Assembly: GCF_011386835.1 (NCBI RefSeq)
Contig: NC_088791.1
Coordinates: forward strand, 29,672,998 to 29,736,997
Direction: 5' to 3'
DNA from: Chrysemys picta bellii
Taxonomy: Eukaryota > Chordata > Testudines > Emydidae
Length of the DNA: 64,000 bases
Shown: positions 12,201-21,200 of the stretch, in pieces
How positions within the stretch are numbered: position 1 is the first letter of the stretch
How the letters are laid out: each line of letters opens with the position of its first letter
Notes under the pieces: model-generated
Seen by the model: only the letters and a program-made list of their open reading frames with translations
Databases searched by the model: none
Told to the model about the DNA's origin: nothing
Translations under genes and position numbers: made by a program

Positions 12201-15200
12201 TCCATAAAACACCTATTTCTTTGAACTGCATAAGCATCCCCTTTAAATTGCCGAGAGCCAAAGCTGCAAGGACTGACTGTTAAAAACACAAAAGAGAGCA
12301 AATGCCGAATGTTATAATTACAAGATTCTAGTAACAGACACAGAGCATGGGCCAGAGGACAATGGGTGCTTCCTGCTACATTGACGCTGTGGGCCAGGAT
12401 GTGCCATTAAGCTAGAGCACTGTATTAGATGCCTTCTGCACCTCCCCTTTAAGATAGTGGAGCATGTGCTTCTATTTGTGGCTGGCCTGCTGCACTGGCC
12501 AGTGCAGAAGAGGGTGGGGCCACAGCAGTGGTGGTGCCAGTCTTTGTGAGCAGGGAATGGTGGGTTATTGGTGGCACTGACCACACACAGCAGCACTCTC
12601 CATTCTGGCCTGGTGCAGAGGGGAGGCTCTGGGGGTGGGCTGGAAGATGGAGAGCGAGCCCACCTTGCACTCACCCAGCAGTGGTGACTCCTGTCCCGCA
12701 GGACTGGACCTGGGACCCCACTGTGGGTATTGTGACCTGGCGCACAAGGTTACAGCGCCATTCAGGTTTGGCCCAGCACTCCTCTGTCATGACGGAGAGC
12801 TGGCTGGGCCAAGTTGGACTGAATGGCGTTATGACATTGCACACAGGGTCACGGTTCCATGCTGACACATGTCCCAACATTTGGAACAGGGAGCCTGGCC
12901 CAGCCCTGTGGGACAGGAGCCACTACTGCCAGGGGAGAGTGGGGTAGCCCCGTGTGAAAATTTGTGTTGTAACCTTCTTTTGTCAGTTGCACAACATGCT
13001 TGAAAAGGTGCCACGTATACACCTAAAGGCTGCTGGGGGGTGGCAGGGGGCTGTTGCCCTCCATTAGCTCTGCCACTAGGTTTTTCATTGCCTCCTCTTC
13101 CTCCTTCTCCCTCCCCTATTTTCTTTAGGGCCCTCGCAAGGAGCAGTCCCTGGGCTCAGGAAAGACCAGGGGCTGCATTTGAGCATGGCCCCTTATCTGG
13201 AGAAGCAAATGGCCTGGTTAATCAGAATCTGATCTTATCTATTTGGGAGTTTGTGTGTTCATTTCTGTGATGTTTGGGTGTCCATGCTGACGTAGCGTGT
13301 CAGTCTGTACTAACTTCTCTGCAGGTTCCCTAAGGGGCTGGGGAGGAAGGAGAGGAAAGTTGCATGTCCCCATCAGTCCCATCCCTTATGAAAGACGTCC
13401 TATAGAATTTAACAGGCATAGGGTTATGTGAAAGCTTCATAGGCTTTTGCAAAATTACTCTAAAACTCTATAGTGTTGACTGGAGAATGAGATCCATGCT
13501 ATGGATTTTTGACCTTACTATAAATTTCTATATCATGGACATAATTCCCTATGTAATTATCAAGGGGCTCAAAACACCTCTAAAAGTGTTACCATTTTCT
13601 ATTAAACTCTATTGACTATAGATCACTTCCTCCCCAAACACGTGGGGTTCAGGGAAGGACCAGCTGACCCTTCCCATCCGTCCATGCAGGCAGGGACAAA
13701 TTCACACTTGGAAAGTCCCCTCTGTGCATTGAGCTGGGGAAAACAATCAGGCCCTGACATAATCCTGCCCTGCTCCTGAAGTCAATAGCAAAATTCCTAT
13801 TGACTCTAGCTGGAACAGCGTCAGGTCCTTGATGAGCAGGAATAAATCCTATGCAAAAGTAGAGAATACCTTCTGTAATGGTTCCAGGAGAAATCCAATG
13901 GCCACGATGACAATCAGGACAATGACAGCAGAGAGAAGACCAGCAACCTGTGGAAGAAAAGGATTTCACCATAAGTCTGTATCCTAGAGCACTTTGTGCA
14001 GCCAGTGCTATGTAGCATTCAGCTCTGTCAACATCTTGTATTTGCAATACCTGTGTTTTGCCTCCTGTGCTTTCCTGCACACCTGATCTTGACAGCGATG
14101 TACTTGCAGCAAATCCGCTGAATGCGCCACAAAAGATGTTACTCAGGCCAAAGGCAATTAATTCCTAACAGAATAATGAATATGAGGTTTTTTAAAGAAA
14201 CAGTTCTGAAAAGATAGTTCATAAGCCAAAGCATTTTTAAAGCTATGTTCATTTGCAATGTACTATGGTCATATTGATTTAAATGTTTCTTGTTTACCTG
14301 GTTGCCATTTATGGGGTAATCATACTTGACAGAATATACTTTAGCGACTGAAAAGGCAACTGCAAATCCAACAATCGCTATGGAAAAAGCGTCACCCACA
14401 CAACTTTGGAAAACCCTCATATCAAGTTGAACAGGAGGCTTAAATCTGTAAGAGAACCCAAAAGAGAGAACTGTGCCTTAACGGGGTGCTTAAGAAAACA
14501 GTATGGTAAGCAAAGCATTCAGTGAGCTTGGTGACAGTCCATCTCTTGTGCTATTTTAACTGTGCACTTTTCTGTAGAAGTGGGACCACAACATAATCTT
14601 GGCTCTAAATGCCAATGAACTTCAGGGATGTTTGAATCGGGATTGGGACTTTTCAGATTGAGTCCATTCCCTACTAATCTGCAATCAGCTCAGTTTGTAA
14701 TTCAATTACCAGGCTCTCTTTACCGGAAGTCAAATCCTAAGGTGTCAAGCACCTGTAATGAGCATTATTATTTGTAAGATACACACAAGGCCCTTCCTAA
14801 GTCAAGGGCTGAATTGTTGCTGAGGCCTTGCACAGGTCCTCTGCACTGGAGTGGATTTCGCTCTATAGGAAAAAACTGCTGTGATTTGTTCTGGTTCTTT
14901 AGATAGTTAAATAAATATTTGCTAAGGAAGGTCAGTCACTACGTTTATATCTTTTCCTTATTTCCTGCTCCCTGGCTTTTTGGACTGGAGCTTTTGTAGT
15001 CCCAGGGCAATAAAAAGACATTCTTCAATGAACTGGTTTTTCAGTGCCCTTAAATTGATCAGTCTGAAATCTGAGGGTCGGAGCCTGTTGAGCAGAAGTA
15101 GCTGTTCCTCTGCTGTCTTCATCCACTGAAGCACCAGTGACTGTGAGCACTGTCCTGCAGGGGCAGTCAGTAACATTTCTGTCATCAGCAAAGGTTGCAG

Positions 15201-18200
15201 CAGTGTATTGTCATGTTATGTTTCTTTCTCGTGACACACTTCTGTGCTTATATTCTAAATGTAGGTATTTATGCCCTATTTGTCATGGGGGATTTAGAGA
15301 TGTCATAGTAATCTAAGCAAACTGAGTCGTAATAATGTAATGAATGCTGTATGTGACCTGGTCAGTGGGGTGAAGTTATTAGATATTGAGTTACAAGACT
15401 TTTTTACATGAATGTATTGTTCTAGTTTAATAAGGGGTTGTGGGAAAAGCAAGCAGGAGAGCAACACAATAATTACAGATAGGCAACCTCTCAAGAAACA
15501 CATTAGACAATACAGGACATTGATCTACTTCTAGGCTGTTTTGCCAGGCTGAAAACTAATAAATCAAAGGGTTATAAATAGGTAACAAACTTTCTTTGGA
15601 GAGCAAGAGGGAGCTCAATTGTCAGGAACTATTGAGGGGGACAGGCTTGCTTTAAGCAGACTATTTGGCTACTGGATACCACTGTTATTGCTGCTGGAAG
15701 GAACAGAACTCCAGGCACTGAAGACAGGTCAGGCCCATTGAGATAATCATAGTTGATCACAGGGGACTGCAGCTCAAGGACTGGTCTGAGTATGAGAATT
15801 GCACGATTCCACTCTGAGATAGCTGACGGCCTGAGACCTGAGTCAGGGTATGCTCAAAGACCAGGATGGGGCAGAAGAGCAATTAGTTCGGTAACTCTGA
15901 CACCCCTTTTCCTAGTATTCAACTGGTCATTTCACACAACAAGGAATGAATTAATTAATTCTCAGTTTCTTGGAAGAAAAAATGCTTTTCATTACTGAAT
16001 AGCTCTTATCTATTGAAAATTAGTCTGTTGAAAGCTGTGATATTGTTGAATGCAAAAAGTTTACTTAACTGCTCAGAAGAAGTAAGTTTTATTAATGCAG
16101 AGTATTTAATTAGAAGGCAGAGATGGGTGAATTCTGTGGCTAAGAACTTGTTTAGAAAGCATATTGTGCTCCACCGGAAAGTTTAAGAATTATACTCTTA
16201 CCCTTTTTCTAGTTGTCCAATGACATCAACTTGAAACCTCTCTTTGAAATTACAGGCATAGGATATACCTGTTGCTATGACTGTCTGTAAGGTAGCAAAA
16301 TTATCTACATTAGGAATTTGCAAATAAGACCACAAAAAAGTCACTATTTCAAACCATCCTTTCGCTTCTTCCTAGCAAACATTGCCTCTTTGATGTGCTT
16401 TCTAATGTCCTTACTAGTGGTAGATTAGGCCTCCAAAACTAGACATTTTCCTGCTATTCAGAGCCGAGGCGTAGCCAGCATGGGACATTTGGGTGGGCCT
16501 CGACTTTGGGTGTGTGGGCAATGATGGGGGAAAGGGGTAGGAGGGATCAGGGAGGCAGGAGGGATTGGGGGGGCCCGCCTCCCCTCTATCTCTTCAGCCG
16601 GCCTTGGGGGAGCGATAGACACTCTGGCCAGGGGTTCCTCGGGTCCCCCTGCATGCACCCAACTCTGGGAGGAGACGCTGCTCTCCAGTGCACACGGCTT
16701 CTGGCACCCATCTCTGTCCCACCGCCCCACGCCGGATCCAGCTCTCCAAGGCAGCAGGCCTGTCTTTTTTGAGGATCTCCTCTGCCACCGACACCAGGTC
16801 ACCCGCTCGCCCACCCTCCTCGTCTGGTGCTCCCTCCCCTTCCGGTTGGGCGGGGGGCACCCAGTGTGCAGCGTCCTCCAGGTCTGGGCAGGGCTAGTGC
16901 TGGGGCCGGACCAGAGCCGGAGTTGGGGGGCTGGGCCTGGATGCTAAGTGGGTAGGCCATGGCCCACCTAGGCCCACTCATGGCTACGCTCCTGATTCAG
17001 AGGTAAGTTTTAGGTGTTACAGGTGTGTCTGTGTTCGTAACCCACCCTGAGATTCCAGCAAACTTTCTCATTAGTGGTGGAATACATCCTTACAAAATGG
17101 ACATTTTCTGCTCTCCTTGAGTAAAAAAAAGTACTACAATAGTCTATAGTACAACAGCAGTGTTTCTCAACCCTTTCCGGTTGGGGACCCCTTATTCAGC
17201 GTTTTGTGACCCCATTACTCTTGCTTTCATAGTAAATGTAAACACTGTAGCCATGATACGGGCTATATACTTTATTTGTGTGTGTGTGTTTTAAGAAGCC
17301 GACGGAGAATAATGGACCTTGAAGAATATAGGAGACGGGGAGTGAGACAGTGGGAGAGGGTCAACTACATGGACATGAAAGGGGCAGAGCTACTGCACAT
17401 AATAGATCAAAGGGTTATAAATAGTTTGATCTCAAAAACACTGAAAGTTTTGGCCACCCCAAAGTTATTCTGGAAATCTGATTTATTGATTGCTTTAGAT
17501 TGTAATAACATTTTCAAGCCTCATGACCCCCCTGCCAGTTGTGACCCACCAGTTGAGAAATACTGCTCTGCAGCTGTCATAGCTATAAAGGGAAGGTTAA
17601 CAGCCCTCCTGTGTACAATACTATAAAATCTCTCCTGACCAGAGACACCAAAATCCTTTTACCTGTAAAGGGTTAAGAAGCTCAGGTAATCTGGCTGACC
17701 ACTGACCCAAAGGACCAATAAGGGGACAAGATACTTTCAAATCTTGGTGGGGGGGAAGGCTTTTGTTTGTGCTCTTTGTTTTGGGGGTTGTTCACTCTTG
17801 GGACTAAAAGGGACCAGACATCAATCCATGCTCTCCAAATCTTTCTGAACAAGTCTCTCATATTTCAAACTTGTAAGTATCAGCCAGGCAAGGTGTATTA
17901 GTTTTATCTTTGTTTTCTCAACTTGTAAATGTTCCTTTTGATAGAGGGTTTACCTCTGTTTGCTGTAACTTTGAACCTAAGGCTAGAGGGGGTTCCTCTG
18001 GGCTCTTTGAATCTGATTACCCTGTAAAGTTATCTTCCATCCTGATTTTACAGAGATGATTTTTACCTTTCTTTCTTTAATTAAAAGCCTTCTTTTTAAG
18101 AACCTGATTGATTTTTTCCTTGTTTTAAGATCCAAGGGTTTGGATCGGTGTTCACCAGGAAATTGGTGGAGAAGTCTCTCAAGGCTACCCAGGGAAGGGT

Positions 18201-21200
18201 TATAGTACTTGGGAGGGAGATATTCTGGGGGGGGAGGTAGACAGAGTTTCCCAAATAACTCATAAATAATTTGTGTGGTGGCAGCAAAACCAGATCTAAG
18301 CTGGTAGTTAAGCTTAGAGGTTCTCATGCAGGTCTCCACATCTGTACCCTAGAGTTCAGAGTGGGGAAGGAACCTTGACAGCCGTAGAGTTCCAGTAGAA
18401 TGCTGTAGTGCTTGGTTTTAAGGGGAGTGTCTGATTTTACAGATAAATCAGACATAAAACATTTCATGAATAATACTTTTCTCTCTAAAGATATGTTAAA
18501 TTATAAAACAGTGAAAGAAATGTAAAGCACATAATGATATCTCTGTCAGGATATAACCCACAATGGTTTTTGTCAAAGACAGAAAGAAGACAGTAGTTGA
18601 GAAAAATACTATAGTACGTAGAAACAGGTTTAAAACCCTGCTTTGTGTGGCACTATTGTCACTATACACTTGAAATAAGGAAGTGGAATAATCCTTACCA
18701 CAAAGAGTTCAATTGGGATGGGCACTGGTAGTTTGGCTTTGTATCGCTCATTAATTTCTTTCACCACAAACACAATGACCAAGATAATGAGTGCTGTGAC
18801 AAGATCTGCAATGTTTGTCTTCGTGATCTGCCCACCAATCTTTCCCAGAGTCTACAGAATTAAAAAGAGAGAGAGTGCTTTGAAATAGGCTGCCTTCGCT
18901 TGATGCAGTGGGCATCACCTTTTAAAAAAAAATAAAAATATTTATATTTCTTTAATTATTATTTTAGTCAGGATTTAGTTCTGGTGGAATGGTTTGGACT
19001 GAGACTCCTGGCGAGTAAAGAATGGTATTTATCCACAGATAGACAACAGCAATGCTAACTTCTCCACAATGACCCTCAAACCTGACTTCCTGATCTCCTC
19101 TCTAGGGGTGAGATGGTACATCTGTTTCCATGCTCTCCACTTAGCTTATCTGCTGAGACTGCTACCAGCAGGAGTGAGGAGTTGTGATACACATGCTTGC
19201 CAGCCAGGAACTGGACTGAGAACAACAAACAGCTTATTACATTTAGGACACCAGACAGCCATCTGGTGATAATAACTGTTGGCCACCACAAACCTGACCC
19301 AGAGTGATAATGATAACATACAGGTGAAGGGCTCTATTTCCCAGATCCCAGGAAGTCAGAAATTTTTGGGAAAAAATAACTGAACACATAAATAAATCTT
19401 CAGCAAGTCAGCTCTTTCTTTCTTTGTTTCTTTTGATTTTTAATCATGCAACCAGACCCCTGGGAGCTAAACCCAAATGAAAGACATCTACAATATTGCA
19501 TTTATTTATATTCCAGTCCAATAAGAATTAGTAGATATAAGAAAATGCCCGAGACAAAGCTACATGGACTCTGAAGGACATGCTAACATATTGTAGAAAA
19601 GGTCATATAATTAGCCTATTTGTGCACCCAATACAATATCTAAATATCATTATTTTGTGACAATAACACATCTTTTTGCAAATTGCTTCTTTTTTTTTTT
19701 TACTCTGAAGATTCGGTTGGTGTAACTACTTGGTGATCTAGAGTCTGATATACTCTACTTGTCTATGTAACCCACACACCTTCTGGGTGTGGGGCTCTGT
19801 TCCATCTAGTGGCACTGAGACCACTTAGAGAGAGAGAGAGAGATTAATGACATTGCTTTACAGCCCTAGCTAAAGACAAGTGGCTTTTAGCTCATGCAGT
19901 AGAGACTCATGCATTTAGCTACAGAGGTCCCAGGTTCGATCCCGCCTGCCGACGACCGGGGTCTGTCAGTATTGCATCATGTTGTTAGCAACTGAGGAAT
20001 ACTTACACAGAAAATTGAAAGTGGTTCCTTACATCCAGTAACCGGTAGCTGGAGTATGAATTTCAGCTGAGACACCACAACATGGATAGCTGCAGCAGTA
20101 GTGAAACCACTGATTAATGACTGAGATAGATAAATAATTACGAATCCAACCTGTAGTGCTCCCAAAAGCAACTGTAACACAAAACAACCAATCATTTGTT
20201 AGATGTAGTTAGAAGAGAAGCACAATATTGTTGACCCCAAACATTCAAAAATCATGATTGGGATTGGTTTATGAATTGTGAGTTTTTTTTTTAAATAATA
20301 CATTTTTTTTTAAATTTTGCATTCTGGATTCTGAGCCTTTAGGGTTCCCTTGGTTCATGTTTCCAAGCTTTTCTCTGCAAACCAAGAGGATTAGGAACTT
20401 ACTTTTAAAAAAAATGAAAGCTGAGATTGTCACCTAATCTCATGACTCCAAGATCTGGGGCTTTAAGAAACACCCAAATATTGTGAGACTTGCATGACAG
20501 TGGGCAACACTGGAAGCATAAGTAACAGTCATTCCTACAGAAATCCTAAACCTCTGAGTTTTACTTTTGATCCAAAGTAAGGGTATAGCTACACAGCAAA
20601 GAAAAGCCTTTGGCTGGCCTGAGCCAGCTGATTCAGACGTGCGGGGCTGTTTCATCGCTTTGTAGAATTCTGGGCTCAGGCTGCAGCCCCAGCTCTGGGA
20701 CCTTCCCACCTCATGCCAAGTCAGCGGGCATGGGCCAGCCGTGTGGGTTTTCTTTGTTCTGTAGACATATCCTAAATGTCCTTGCTGTTAAAATTTTCAG
20801 TGTATCCATATTTCTTACACATTATAAATCTTTCATGATGTGGAAACATATATATGCATTCACTACACAGGAATGTGTTCTACAGTATTATTTCCAGAAT
20901 AAAATGGAACTAAATATATTTGTCTTCCTCTCTGACTTCATCCTTATACTGTATCACTGTTATATGAAGCTTCCTTCAATATGACTGTTTACCTCACCAA
21001 TATAATGGCTCTATTCTGTTCTCAGACCTATGGATATGTATCACTGCCCCTCTAGGAAAAATCTGGTTAATGATTTTGCAATAAGTGGGGCATTCTGTGC
21101 TTGGATAGCCTGTGGGATCGGGCCCATGCACAATAATTGTTTTTAACAGAAATGTAGCAGCATATGAAAGGTAGGGCCATCCTTAATGCCCTTGTCAATA

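Noticed and set aside
14958..15191. Minus-strand 77-codon frame with Leu-rich, plausible-looking composition.
   Set aside because: It lies in an SLC26A3 intron, has no recognisable domain and no splice-site context; a retroposed fragment is possible but unsupported.
17150..17573. An 8-bp target duplication for the hAT-like element at 17158-17565.
   Set aside because: The flanks TACAACAG and CTCTGCAG agree at only about half of positions.
19884..19960. tRNA gene.
   Set aside because: No consistent cloverleaf and a second dispersed copy at 37.8 kb shows it is a repeat.
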